Positions 34,096-43,216 of a stretch of DNA of 64,000 nt are shown here, piece after piece. Position 1 is the stretch's first letter. The number at the start of each line of letters is the position of its first letter. The DNA lies in the NCBI GenBank assembly GCA_965261695.1, contig OZ253474.1:1550001-1614000 (forward strand), in the 5' to 3' direction. The position numbers were made by a program, and so were the translations under genes. Origin of the DNA: Bin5 sp965261695 (GTDB lineage Bacteria > Chloroflexota > Anaerolineae > Caldilineales > Caldilineaceae). The notes beneath the pieces were generated by a model. That model saw only the letters and a list, made by a program, of their open reading frames with translations, was not told where the DNA came from and made no database searches.

Positions 34096-35163
34096 TTGTC
34101 TCAAAACGACAGCCAGTCTGTTGCCGCGACAGAGCAGGCGGGGAACGGTACTCAACGCACTGCACTTCTTGAAGTATCCGATCTGAGGAAGTGGTTCCCG
34201 ATTCAGAGGGGTTTTTTCTCGCGCACGGTCGGCCAGGTTAAGGCCGTAGACGGGGTGAGTTTCTATGTGCGGCCCGGCGAGACGTTGGGACTGGTGGGGG
34301 AGAGCGGCTGCGGCAAGACCACCACCGGCCGCCTGATTATGCACGCCTTCCCGCCCACCGCGGGAGACATCTGGTTCGACGACCAGGAACTTGGTCAGGT
34401 CAATATCGCGACGGTGGAAAAGCAGCAATTGAAACGGCTGCGGCGCAACATGCAGATGGTGTTTCAGGATCCCTATTCGTCACTGAACCCGCGCATGAAC
34501 CTGCTGCAAAACGTGGGCGAGCCTCTGCTGGTGAATGACATTGCGAAGGGGCAGGAGTTGGAAGACCGGGTGGCGGAGTTGCTGCGGGTGGTGGGGCTGC
34601 GGCCTGAATACCTGAACCGCTACCCGCATGCCTTCAGCGGCGGCCAACGGCAGCGGATCGGAGTGGCGCGCGCGCTGGCGCTCAACCCGCAGCTGATCGT
34701 GCTGGACGAGCCGGTCTCTGCGCTGGACGTGTCGGTGCAGGCGCAGATTCTGAATCTGCTGCAGGACTTGCAGCAGGAGTTCGATCTGACATATCTCTTC
34801 ATCGCCCACGATCTGAGCGTCGTCGAGCACATCAGCGACCGCGTGGCAGTGATGTATGTGGGTATGCTTGTGGAAAGCGCACGCACAGAGGTACTCTACC
34901 GCGATCCCCAGCATCCGTATACCGAAGCGCTGCTGTCCTCGGTGCCGAAGCCGGACCCCCGCGACAGGGCCGAGCCGATCGTGCTGGAGGGTGACGTGGC
35001 CGATCCGGCCAACCCGCCGAGCGGCTGCTATTTCCACCCCCGCTGCCTTTACAACGTCAACGACCGCTGCATGCAGGAGACGCCCGAACTGCGGGAAGTC
35101 GAGCAGGGCCATTTCGTGCGCTGCCACTATGCGGGTGAACTGGAACTGACGGGCGTCGCTTAA
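34096..35163 (+). CDS. Oligopeptide ABC transporter ATPase (DppF/OppF-type)
   Basis: The 355-residue ATPase is complete: LLEVSDLRKWFPI, Walker A GESGCGKTT, Q-loop MVFQDPYSSLNPRMN, signature FSGGQRQRIGVA, Walker B LIVLDEPVSALD, H-loop IAHDLS and the C-terminal oligopeptide domain PANPPSGCYFHPRCLYNVND. The start is TTG 34096 with AGGAGGT 7 nt upstream. It powers import of peptides, nickel or oligosaccharides together with two permeases and a binding protein. A binding protein (37237) and one permease (39398) lie downstream on the same strand. Its other partners in this window are damaged, so it may serve elsewhere-encoded permeases. Confidence 0.93.
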   Translation: MSQNDSQSVAATEQAGNGTQRTALLEVSDLRKWFPIQRGFFSRTVGQVKAVDGVSFYVRPGETLGLVGESGCGKTTTGRLIMHAFPPTAGDIWFDDQELGQVNIATVEKQQLKRLRRNMQMVFQDPYSSLNPRMNLLQNVGEPLLVNDIAKGQELEDRVAELLRVVGLRPEYLNRYPHAFSGGQRQRIGVARALALNPQLIVLDEPVSALDVSVQAQILNLLQDLQQEFDLTYLFIAHDLSVVEHISDRVAVMYVGMLVESARTEVLYRDPQHPYTEALLSSVPKPDPRDRAEPIVLEGDVADPANPPSGCYFHPRCLYNVNDRCMQETPELREVEQGHFVRCHYAGELELTGVA

Positions 35164-35249
35164 GTCGAGAAGTGAGTGAAGAGGAGTGAGAAGAGAGAGA
35201 ACACACCACACTTCCCGCTCTTCGGAAAGTTTATAGGTTCCTATATTAT

Positions 35250-37091
35250 ATGGTCAAAACCAACGGTTCCAGCGCACAGTCCAATATCGAGTTAGAAAAG
35301 TTCGACCTTCTCGCAGGAACGAGCGAACAGCCCACTTCCCGGCGTAGGCCGAAGGTCATGCTGCTCTTCCCGCCTAATTGGACGCCGACGATGCCGCATC
35401 TGGCTTTGCCGACTCTGACAGCCTATCTGCGGCAGAACGGCGTCGAGGTGACCCAGCGGGATCTGAACGTCGAGGTGTTCGACGAGATCCTGAGCCGACA
35501 CTATCTGACCGCCGCGCTGGGCCGGTTGCGACGGATGAAAGATGACCGCGTCAGCCCGGAAAAGATTCGCTGGGCATTGCAGGCAGGCCCGCGGCTGGCC
35601 AAACAGGTGGCGCGCGCCAAAGCGGGGATTCGCTCCTCTGCCTTCTTCGACGGGCCGATCGGACTGGAGTTGATGCGCACGCTGCTCGACTGTCTGGAAA
35701 TCGCCAATCTTCCATTCTACCCGGCCAGTCTCCATTTTCAGGGATATGACGCGGCCGGCCCCCCCGACAACAGCCGCTTCCTGCTCCACGGCGTGCAGGA
35801 TGCGCGACACAATATGTTCCTCGACATCTACCGACGCCTGCTGCTGCCCGATATTGTGCGGGAACAGCCTGACGTGGTCGGCATTTCGATCCCGTCGATG
35901 GCGCAGTTGCTGCCGGGACTGACCGCCGCCTATCTGATCAAGGAGGCCGGGCTGGATTGCCACGTGACGGTGGGCGGGCCGCACATCAGTATGCTGCGCG
36001 CACAGCTGACGGACGTGCCCGCTCTGTTCGAGTTGATCGACAGCGCGGTCGTCTTCGACGGTGAGGTCCCGCTCCTGCGACTGGCGACCGCAGTGGCGGC
36101 TGACGAGAGCCTGGCCGACGTTCCCAATCTGATCCACAAGGATGGCAGCCGCATCCGGGTCAACGCGCGCAAGGAGCCGGAGAAGATCGCCAACCTGCCC
36201 CTGCCGGACTTCGACGGGCTGCCCTTGGACCGCGACCTGGCGCCGGAGTTGGCGCTGCCCCTTTTGACGGCGCGCGGCTGCTATTTCGGCAAGTGCGCGT
36301 TCTGCAATGTGGGCTATGGCGAGCCGGAATCATTCAGCCAGTGGCGGGCGCAGCAGCTGGCGGAACAGATGCTGGCCCTGCATGAGAAGTACGACGTGCG
36401 CCACATCTTCTTCTCCGACGAGGCGGTCACGCCGCGCAATCTGCGCGATCTGTCGAAGATCATGCGGGATCGGCCCGAAACGCTGCATTGGGGCGGGTGT
36501 GTGCGCTTCGAGAAGGTGATCTCGGGGCAACTTTTGGAGGACATGCACGCCGGCGGCTGCCGCATGATCCTCTTCGGGCTGGAAAGCGCATCGGCTGCGA
36601 TCATCGATCACATTATCAAGGGCACACAGTTGACACACATGAGCCGCATTTTGAAGGAAAGCTCAACAGCCGGTATCTGGAATCATACATTTTTCTTCTT
36701 CGGCTTCCCCGGCGAGACGATCGATGACGCCCAGGAGACGGTGAACTTCCTATACGGGCATAAGCCATACATCCATTCGGCGGCGATGGGCACCTTTCTG
36801 ATGGAGCGGGATTCTCCGGCGCACAAGTACCCGGAATCCTTCGGCGTGAAACGGATTATCGAAGACCCGTCCCGTGACCTGGCCATCTATTTCGACTTTG
36901 AAGTAAGCGCCGGCATGAGCGAACAGATGGCGGAGATGGTGCATGACAAGTTCCTGGAATCGCTGCCACCCAAGCGGTTCCCTCAGTTTTATATCAGCGA
37001 TGTCTACCGCTTCCTCTACGCCAGCCATCAGAACGAACGGCATCTGCCCCATCCGCCCTGGCTCGTGCCGGAGGAAGGCGCGGTTCGTTAG
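35250..37091 (+). CDS. B12-binding-type radical SAM protein
   Basis: The 613-residue protein has an N-terminal cobalamin-binding-like Rossmann region (KVMLLFPPNWTPTMPHLALP, then VVGISIPSM and CHVTVGGPHISM) and a radical SAM domain. The cluster cysteines are C344, C349 and C352 in ARGCYFGKCAFCNVG, a CX4CX2C variant of the usual CX3CX2C. LFGLESAS and HTFFFFGFPGET are later radical SAM positions. Relatives perform methylations, ring contractions or peptide modifications; no precursor peptide or pathway partner is obvious here. The start lacks a clear ribosome site; TATATTAT just upstream could be a -10 box with a very short leader. Confidence 0.85.
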   Translation: MVKTNGSSAQSNIELEKFDLLAGTSEQPTSRRRPKVMLLFPPNWTPTMPHLALPTLTAYLRQNGVEVTQRDLNVEVFDEILSRHYLTAALGRLRRMKDDRVSPEKIRWALQAGPRLAKQVARAKAGIRSSAFFDGPIGLELMRTLLDCLEIANLPFYPASLHFQGYDAAGPPDNSRFLLHGVQDARHNMFLDIYRRLLLPDIVREQPDVVGISIPSMAQLLPGLTAAYLIKEAGLDCHVTVGGPHISMLRAQLTDVPALFELIDSAVVFDGEVPLLRLATAVAADESLADVPNLIHKDGSRIRVNARKEPEKIANLPLPDFDGLPLDRDLAPELALPLLTARGCYFGKCAFCNVGYGEPESFSQWRAQQLAEQMLALHEKYDVRHIFFSDEAVTPRNLRDLSKIMRDRPETLHWGGCVRFEKVISGQLLEDMHAGGCRMILFGLESASAAIIDHIIKGTQLTHMSRILKESSTAGIWNHTFFFFGFPGETIDDAQETVNFLYGHKPYIHSAAMGTFLMERDSPAHKYPESFGVKRIIEDPSRDLAIYFDFEVSAGMSEQMAEMVHDKFLESLPPKRFPQFYISDVYRFLYASHQNERHLPHPPWLVPEEGAVR

Positions 37092-37236
37092 AGATCGAGC
37101 GGTTTTCTGACGCCAGCATCCGTTGATGGTAGCAAGTGGAAAGTGGCGAAATCTGCCATTGCCCATTAACTATATAGCCGTCACGCCTCAATCGGGCGCG
37201 ATGGCGCCTATATCAATTCAATAAGGAGAGTGAGAG

Positions 37237-39267
37237 ATGAGAAGGATCGCACCAACACCAATATCCCGACGCGAGTTCATGCGCGTGTCGGCTGTGACCG
37301 CCGCGGGCGCGGTGGCCGTGGCCTGTGGCGGCAGGGGGGAGCCAGAGCCGATGGAAGAGACCGCTCCAACCGCGGCGCCGGCTGCCGAGTCAGCCGCTGC
37401 GGCGCCCGCGACCCCGCCGTCCCAATACAGTGAAGCGCCGATGCTGGCTGAAATGGTTGCCAACGGCGACCTGCCCCCTGTAGACGAGCGTCTGCCGGTC
37501 AACCCGATGGTCATGCCCACGGCCGAAATGAACGGCAACTACGGCGGCAGCTTCCGCCGCGGCTTCAAGGGCGTCTCCGACCGCTGGGGCCCGACCAAGT
37601 TGCAGGACGGGGGCCTATCCTGGTATGACCAGAATCTGAACATGCAGCCGCGCATGGCCGAATCCTGGGAACTGAATGATGACGCCTCCGAATGGACCTT
37701 CCACCTGCGCGAGGGGATGAAATGGTCCGACGGCACGCCCTTCACGACCGAGGCGATCCGCTGGTGGTGGGAGAACGACGAAACCAACTCCACCATTACC
37801 CCCAGCATTGGCGGCACTTGGGTCACCGGCTCCGAACGCACGCCGATGGAGGTCGAGATCGTCGATGATTCCACCGTCAACTTCAAGTTCGACGTTCCCA
37901 ATCCCCTGTTCGTTTACAGGCTTGGCCGCCAGACGACCAATCTCTATCTGCCCGGCCATTATATGGAACAGTTTCACATGGAGTTGACCGACGACCAGGA
38001 TACGCTGCAGGCACAGGTCGACGAAGCCGGCTTCAACAGCTGGGAAGAGTTCTATATCGACCGGCGCTGGTGGTATCTCGACCCGGACCTGCCCAGCATC
38101 GGCCCTTGGATCTCCAAGAATGAACTTTCCAACGAACTCTTCCTGATGGAGCGTAACCCCTACTTCTTCGGCGTCGATTCGGATGGCAATCAACTTCCCT
38201 ATATCGACAAGGTCACGCATCGCCTGTTCGAGACCAATGACGTTTTCGACCTGCGCATCATCAACGGTGAGATCGATTTCCAGGCACGCCACGTCAATAT
38301 CGGCAACTTCACGCTCTACAAAGAGAATGAAGAGTCCGGCGATTTCAAGGTGTTCCTCGGCTCGGCTTCGGGCCACACCGCCATTCAGCTCAACCTTTCG
38401 ACCAAGAATGACAGGCTGCGCGAGTTCTTCAACATTCGCGATGTGCGCATCGCTCTCTCCGTGGCCGTGGACCGCGAGGCGATCAACGAACTGATCTGGG
38501 ATGGGCTGATGACCCCGCGGCAGTACAGCCCGCTCGAAAGCTCGGCTCAGGCCTACCCCAAGCAGAACAACGCCTGGATCCAGTACGACGCGGATTTGGC
38601 CAACCAGATGCTCGACGATGCTGGCTACGCCGAACGCGACAGCGATGGATTCCGCCTCTGGAATGACGGCAGCGGCGACACACTCAGCTTCGTGATCGAA
38701 GGCACCGCCCAGCCGGGCACCTCCGACGAAGATTCGGTGCAGGAAGTGATCAAGTACTTCGCCGCCGTCGGCGTCAAGGCAGCCTACAAGGGCTTCGAAC
38801 GCTCGCTCTATGAGGAGCATCACGGGGCCAACGAGATCGAAGCAGCCTGGTGGGGCGGGGACCGCACGGTCGTACCGCTGGTTAACCCCACCATCTGGAC
38901 ATGCGAGCAGCCGGACCGCCCATGGGGCGCTGGCTGGGCGCACTGGCGCAACAGCGGCGGCGCCAGCCCCGCCGGCGTCGAACCGCCCGCCGGCCACTGG
39001 GTCTGGAAAATCTGGGAAATCTGGGACGCGATCAAGGTGGAACCCGATCCCGACACGCAGACCGCCATGTTCCACCAGATTCTCGACATCTGGGCTGAAG
39101 AACTGCCGATGATCGGCTACTTGGGCGAGCGCCCGGCGCCGATTATCGTCAAGAACGGTGTCCGCAACTACCTGCCCGGCTTCCCGCTGGACGACACGAC
39201 CGGTGACGAGCACCTGCTCCACACCGAGACCTACTTCTGGGAAGATCCGGATTCGCAGAGCGCGTAA
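37237..39267 (+). CDS. ABC substrate-binding lipoprotein (peptide-type)
   Basis: The 676-residue protein is an SBP family 5 extracellular binding protein. The N-terminus has a Tat motif (SRREFMR) and a lipobox ending VAVAC-G, so it should be exported folded and anchored by lipid. A low-complexity Ala/Pro/Glu linker precedes the mature fold. Family stretches include WTFHLREGMKWSDGTPFTTE, VRIALSVAVDREAINELIWD and the C-terminal MIGYLGERPAPIIV. It is longer than typical DppA (about 530), as is common for Chloroflexota members that may bind glycans. ATG 37237 follows AAGGAGAGTGAGAG. A permease gene of the same system follows. Confidence 0.93.
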   Translation: MRRIAPTPISRREFMRVSAVTAAGAVAVACGGRGEPEPMEETAPTAAPAAESAAAAPATPPSQYSEAPMLAEMVANGDLPPVDERLPVNPMVMPTAEMNGNYGGSFRRGFKGVSDRWGPTKLQDGGLSWYDQNLNMQPRMAESWELNDDASEWTFHLREGMKWSDGTPFTTEAIRWWWENDETNSTITPSIGGTWVTGSERTPMEVEIVDDSTVNFKFDVPNPLFVYRLGRQTTNLYLPGHYMEQFHMELTDDQDTLQAQVDEAGFNSWEEFYIDRRWWYLDPDLPSIGPWISKNELSNELFLMERNPYFFGVDSDGNQLPYIDKVTHRLFETNDVFDLRIINGEIDFQARHVNIGNFTLYKENEESGDFKVFLGSASGHTAIQLNLSTKNDRLREFFNIRDVRIALSVAVDREAINELIWDGLMTPRQYSPLESSAQAYPKQNNAWIQYDADLANQMLDDAGYAERDSDGFRLWNDGSGDTLSFVIEGTAQPGTSDEDSVQEVIKYFAAVGVKAAYKGFERSLYEEHHGANEIEAAWWGGDRTVVPLVNPTIWTCEQPDRPWGAGWAHWRNSGGASPAGVEPPAGHWVWKIWEIWDAIKVEPDPDTQTAMFHQILDIWAEELPMIGYLGERPAPIIVKNGVRNYLPGFPLDDTTGDEHLLHTETYFWEDPDSQSA

Positions 39268-39333
39268 AACGGTGAAGAGTGAGTTTGGCCGGCGCCGACT
39301 CCTGGTTTTCGGACACTTGGCGGCGGCCGACTG

Positions 39334-39394
39334 AGAGGAGTGGGATGAGAGATCGCCTCGCTCCTCTCTCCTCACTCCTCTCTCTTCGGAGACA
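39334..39394. repeat. Purine/pyrimidine imperfect hairpin
   Basis: GAGAGGAGTGGGATGAGAGA is followed after a short loop by CTCCTCTCTCCTCACTCC and CTCTCTTCGGAG, so the two arms pair over most of their length. It lies directly upstream of the permease start and includes its GGAG ribosome site, which could be masked in the hairpin. Confidence 0.5.
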
Positions 39395-39397
39395 AAG

Positions 39398-40384
39398 ATG
39401 CTCGCTTTCATTGTTCAGCGTATTCTGCTGATGATTCCGATGCTGGTCGCGATTTCGATCCTCTCGTTCGTCATTATCCAGTTGCCGCCGGGTGACTTTC
39501 TCACCTCCTATGTCGCCCAGTTGCGGCAAGAGGGGGATGAGGTGGACGAGGCCGAATTGGAGTCGTTGCGCCAGCGCTACGGGCTGGGCCAGCCAGTCTA
39601 TGTCCAATATTTCAAATGGATCTACGGTGTGCTGTGGAAGGGCGATTGGGGGCAGTCATTCGAATGGCAGAAGCCGGTCAGCGAACTGATCTGGGAACGA
39701 CTGGGGCTGACGATGGCGCTCTCATTGGGCGCGCTGCTGGTTGGCTGGTTTATCGCCATACCTGTAGGCGTCTATTCGGCGACCCATCAATACTCGTGGC
39801 TCGATTATCTGATGACGACCTTCAGCTTCATCGCCCTGGGCACGCCCGGCTTCCTGTTGGCGCTGATTATTCTCTTCATGGCGCAATCCTTGCTCGGTAT
39901 GAATGTCGGCGGCCTCTTCTCGGACGAATATGTGCTGGAGCCGTGGAATTGGCCCAAGATCGTCGACATGCTCAAACACATCTGGGTGCCGATGTTGATC
40001 GTGGCCGTCAACGGCACCGCCGGCAACATCCGCATCACCCGCGCCAACCTGCTCGATGAACTGAACAAGCCCTACGTGGAGACGGCGCGTGCTAAAGGCG
40101 TAAGAGAGAGCACGCTGATATGGAAATACCCAGTGCGGGTTGCGCTCAATCCCTTCTTCAGCACCGTCGGCTGGTCGTTGGCCAGCCTCGTCTCCGGCAC
40201 GACGCTGGTGGCGATGGTGTTGAGCTTGCAGACTACCGGGCCGATGCTCCTGCGTTCGCTCACCTCCCAGGATATGGACCTGGTCGGCAGCTTCCTCTTT
40301 CTTCTGAGCGCGCTGACCGTCGTCGGCACGCTTCTATCCGACATTCTGCTGGCTATCGTAGACCCGCGTATTCGCCTGCAGTAG
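39398..40384 (+). CDS. ABC permease, DppB/OppB-type
   Basis: The 328-residue membrane protein is the first-type permease of peptide transporters. It begins MLAFIVQRILLMIPMLVAIS with the first span, has the periplasmic loop with RQRYGLGQPVYVQYFKW, and the cytoplasmic coupling loop YVETARAKGVRESTLIWKYP, followed by the last spans and DILLAIVDPRIRL. Length is normal. It follows the binding-protein gene by 130 nt. The expected second permease and ATPases are not downstream, where 380 bases of empty sequence follow, so the operon is incomplete at this site. Confidence 0.93.
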   Translation: MLAFIVQRILLMIPMLVAISILSFVIIQLPPGDFLTSYVAQLRQEGDEVDEAELESLRQRYGLGQPVYVQYFKWIYGVLWKGDWGQSFEWQKPVSELIWERLGLTMALSLGALLVGWFIAIPVGVYSATHQYSWLDYLMTTFSFIALGTPGFLLALIILFMAQSLLGMNVGGLFSDEYVLEPWNWPKIVDMLKHIWVPMLIVAVNGTAGNIRITRANLLDELNKPYVETARAKGVRESTLIWKYPVRVALNPFFSTVGWSLASLVSGTTLVAMVLSLQTTGPMLLRSLTSQDMDLVGSFLFLLSALTVVGTLLSDILLAIVDPRIRLQ

Positions 40385-40767
40385 CGACGGTGAAGAGAGG
40401 GGCAAGGAAACAGAAAAGGGAGGAAGCCTCGATTCTCGCCCCTCGCCAGCCCTTCCTCCACCGCTGCGGCGAACGGTTCGAACGACAGAAGACCGCCTTT
40501 TCCTCATCCTGTTCCACAGTCAATCGTTGAGTCGACCCATCCCCGATTCAAGGGTAAGTTCCCGGCTGCCTCTATCGCCCCCATGGTCGTGACGGCCGCT
40601 TCCGACGCGCTGCGCGCCATCGCCGGTTATTGCCCCGCATCCTCTTGCGCTTCCCCATTTCCCGCCGATAGCTCAACGGCGGCCCGTTCGCGCGTCCACG
40701 CAGACTGTGCAGATCTGGCCGATATTGAGAAATTGTTCGAATTTATTAATAAAATTTATTTTCACTA
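40385..40767. other. Intergenic stretch after the permease
   Basis: No gene is supported. The first 60 bases form another purine-rich then pyrimidine-rich inverted stretch (GAGAGGGGCAAGG and CTCGCCCCTCGCC). The last 40 bases become strongly AT-rich and lead into the promoter at 40768. Confidence 0.5.
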
Positions 40768-40797
40768 TTGACAAATTAAGGTATTTGTATATATTAT
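40768..40797 (+). promoter_or_regulatory. Sigma-70-type promoter of the DUF2089/ABC operon
   Basis: A consensus -35 box TTGACA lies at 40768-40773 and a -10-like TATTAT at 40792-40797, spaced 18 bp (TATATT at 40790 would give 16). The surrounding 90 bases are very AT-rich compared with the region. It precedes the small frame at 40830 and the following operon. Confidence 0.7.
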
Positions 40798-40829
40798 TGA
40801 TAATGTGTTTGTAACTGTTGGAATAATTA

Positions 40830-41132
40830 ATGATGAGGTTCAGAATGTTCATGGAGCGAATGGCTTTGGAAGCGACTCTACGCCGGGAGAGAGTGACCTC
40901 AGAGGCCCCGACCTATCGGCGGCTGCACCCCTACCGACGGACGCCCCGCTGGCAGGAGCGGTTGTTGACGCGCCTGGGCGGTCTGATGGTGGCGCAGGGG
41001 ACCGCGCTGCAAAGGCGTTATCGGCGTGCGGTCGAACCTGCCCGACGGCCGGTAGGTGAGATGCAGGTTTTGCCGCGGCAAAGCGCGGCAATATGCGCCA
41101 ATGTGAGCCTGAGGACAACCCCTACTCTTTGA
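40830..41132 (+). CDS. Small basic protein before DUF2089
   Basis: A frame of 100 residues begins 33 nt after the promoter. The first 75 residues are Arg-rich and include a plausible amphipathic helix (WQERLLTRLGGLMVAQGTAL) of the kind seen in short proteins encoded upstream of DUF2089 operons. The last 25 residues look random, so the true end may be earlier with a frameshift. There are several candidate ATG codons (40830, 40833, 40845, 40851), the last two behind GAGG-like bases. Confidence is limited. Confidence 0.45.
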   Translation: MMRFRMFMERMALEATLRRERVTSEAPTYRRLHPYRRTPRWQERLLTRLGGLMVAQGTALQRRYRRAVEPARRPVGEMQVLPRQSAAICANVSLRTTPTL

Positions 41133-41157
41133 CACACAGACGAATGGAGCAGACGCG

Positions 41158-41541
41158 ATGAATCCACTTCCCACTGCCTGCCCGATCTGCCAGGCAAAAG
41201 ACCTGACCGTCACCGGCTTCTTCTGCCGCGAGTGCGATAGCCGCGTCGAGGGGCGCTTTCTCGTCGAGACACCCTTTGCCGGGCTGACGCGGGAGCAGCT
41301 GGAGTTCACGGCGACCTTCGTCCGCTGCGAGGGCAAGCTGAATCGTATGGAGGAGGAGTTGGCGCTCTCCTACCCGACACTGCGGGGGCGGCTGCACGAG
41401 GTGATCCGGGCGATGGGATTCGAGCCGGGCCGCGACGAGCCCGGAACGCTGCCGGAGAAGGCGCGGCGCCAAATTCTGGAGCAGCTTGAGGCCGGCGAAA
41501 TCGACTATGAAGCGGCGATGATGCAACTGCGAAATGGATAA
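41158..41541 (+). CDS. DUF2089 family protein
   Basis: The 127-residue protein has the DUF2089 layout: an N-terminal zinc ribbon (CPICQAKDLTVTGFFCREC) followed by a helix-turn-helix-like part (LEFTATFVRCEGKLNRMEEE) and a C-terminal helix with LEAGEIDYEAAMMQLRNG. This last segment resembles the SHOCT-like helices found in two other proteins of the operon. Family members are thought to be DNA-binding regulators of the envelope operons they head. It is probably the regulator of the genes that follow. Confidence 0.88.
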   Translation: MNPLPTACPICQAKDLTVTGFFCRECDSRVEGRFLVETPFAGLTREQLEFTATFVRCEGKLNRMEEELALSYPTLRGRLHEVIRAMGFEPGRDEPGTLPEKARRQILEQLEAGEIDYEAAMMQLRNG

Positions 41542-41597
41542 TGTCTTGCTGCGCTACCGCTTTGGCATATGAGGGGGTAATAAACAAGGGGAGCGAA

Positions 41598-43121
41598 ATG
41601 ACTGAACTGATACGGTTGGAGCCGGCTATTGTGAATCCGCGCCTACAGATCCGCTGCGGGGGCGATCTGCTGGTCGAAGGCTGGGAGCAGCCGCTGATCG
41701 AGGTGGACGGCCAAGGTATTCAACCCGTGGTGGAGGCCGGGCCGGAGCAGGTCGAGATCGAGGCTGAATCTTCCTGCACGGTGCGTCTGCCGCGGACGAC
41801 CGAACTGACGAAGATCACGGCGGAGGGCCAGGTCAAAGTGAGCAACCTGCACGGCGGCCTGGAACTGGTAGAGGCCAGGGGCGATCTGCATGTGGACGGC
41901 GTAGGCAGCGTCAAGATAGGCAGCGCGGCGGGCCGGGTGACTGTGGCGAATGTTGCCGGTGACGTGCAGGTAAAAAAGCGGGCGCAGGGCGATCTTTCGG
42001 CCCAGGAGATTGGCGGCAAGATCGCGGTGGCCGAGGTCGCGGGGCGTTTGACGTTACGGGACGTGTCCGCGGTACAGGTGAAGCGGGCGCAGAGCGATGT
42101 CGAGGTGCAGAATGCCTGCGGGAACGTTGTTGTAGGCAGGGCAGATGGCACTGTCCGCCTCGAAAGCGTTGAAGGCGCGGTCGCGCTGGAGAAAGGGTTG
42201 GGGGCTGTTTTTCTGCGCCGTGTACGCGACAAAGTCGGCTGCGACCAGGTCAACGGGCAGCTGCATGTCGCCGACACGGGCGAGGTCGCGATCAGACAGG
42301 TGAAGGGCGATCTCACCGCGGAGGAGATTCACGGCGCGCTGGCCTGCCAGGAGGCGAACGGACGGGCAACTCTGCGCGCTGTGGGCGGCTCGATTTCGCT
42401 GGGCGGCGTAGGTGGCGGCCTGGCGGTGGAGGGATGCGGCGGCTCGCTCACGGCCAATTGCGGCGGCTCCGCGGCGCTTTCCAAAATAAGGGGAAACGTA
42501 CTCGTGCATGCGGGCGGTGAAATCCGCTGCCGTTTCGACGAGAACGCAGGAGGCTCTGTCAAAGCGGTCTGCGGTGGTTCGCTCACAGTTGTCGGCAGCC
42601 CCACACCGGTTGCCCGCGGCCCGGGCGTGCATCATTTCCGCGTCGGCGCCCTCAAGAACAGCTATAATCTCGTCGCCGGTAGCGGGGTACATGTCGAATC
42701 GGACGCAAGTCTGGCTGGCCTTGGCGATGAAGAAGGCGCGAGGGGCGCACAATTCGCCGCTCGCGCGCAACGCCGCGCCGTACGTTCGCTGGGTAGAACG
42801 CTTCGGCGCAACATACGCGCCGCAGGCAAGAGGGCGGCCGCTGGGAACTGGGACGATGCCCGCCGTTGGAAATTCCGTTTCGACACGGATTCGCCTGCGG
42901 CCGGCGCTGCCGTGCGCGACGAAGCAACCCAATCCGGCTTCGCCGATATAGACATAGACGTGGATTTGAACTTGGACCTGGATGTCGACAGCGATAGCGA
43001 GTCTGACAGTGAACCGGTCTCGGAAGAGGAGCGGTTGACCGTGCTGCGCATGTTGGCAGAGGGCAAGATCACGGCTGCAGAGGCTGAACAGCTGTTGGAG
43101 GCGTTGGGCAGTGGGGAGTAA
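41598..43121 (+). CDS. Large DUF4097-like beta-repeat protein with SHOCT-like tail
   Basis: The 507-residue protein starts at ATG 41598 behind AAGGGGAGCG. Residues about 60-360 are a long run of short strand-turn units (for example VTVANVAGDVQVKKRAQGDL and VAIRQVKGDLTAEEIHGALA) that predict a right-handed beta solenoid, as in DUF4097 and bactofilin-like proteins. A Gly-rich segment and a basic Arg/Ala stretch follow. After an acidic linker (DIDIDVDLNLDLDVDSDSES) the last 30 residues are the SHOCT-like helix ERLTVLRMLAEGKITAAEAE. There is no signal peptide. It may be a cytoplasmic scaffold sensing or serving the exporter encoded next. Confidence 0.85.
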   Translation: MTELIRLEPAIVNPRLQIRCGGDLLVEGWEQPLIEVDGQGIQPVVEAGPEQVEIEAESSCTVRLPRTTELTKITAEGQVKVSNLHGGLELVEARGDLHVDGVGSVKIGSAAGRVTVANVAGDVQVKKRAQGDLSAQEIGGKIAVAEVAGRLTLRDVSAVQVKRAQSDVEVQNACGNVVVGRADGTVRLESVEGAVALEKGLGAVFLRRVRDKVGCDQVNGQLHVADTGEVAIRQVKGDLTAEEIHGALACQEANGRATLRAVGGSISLGGVGGGLAVEGCGGSLTANCGGSAALSKIRGNVLVHAGGEIRCRFDENAGGSVKAVCGGSLTVVGSPTPVARGPGVHHFRVGALKNSYNLVAGSGVHVESDASLAGLGDEEGARGAQFAARAQRRAVRSLGRTLRRNIRAAGKRAAAGNWDDARRWKFRFDTDSPAAGAAVRDEATQSGFADIDIDVDLNLDLDVDSDSESDSEPVSEEERLTVLRMLAEGKITAAEAEQLLEALGSGE

Positions 43122-43216
43122 GCGTCGTGCATACGGCTCGAATTCTTGCGGTTGTATAGGTGCAGGAATGGACGAAAACTATCGAGTAATCGGATTCGAC
43201 TGAATTGGACAACGGA

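Noticed and set aside
37615..39411. Very long open frame on the minus strand opposite the binding-protein gene
   Set aside because: It mirrors a well-supported binding-protein gene codon for codon, has no family match and no ribosome site; it is a by-product of GC-rich codon use.
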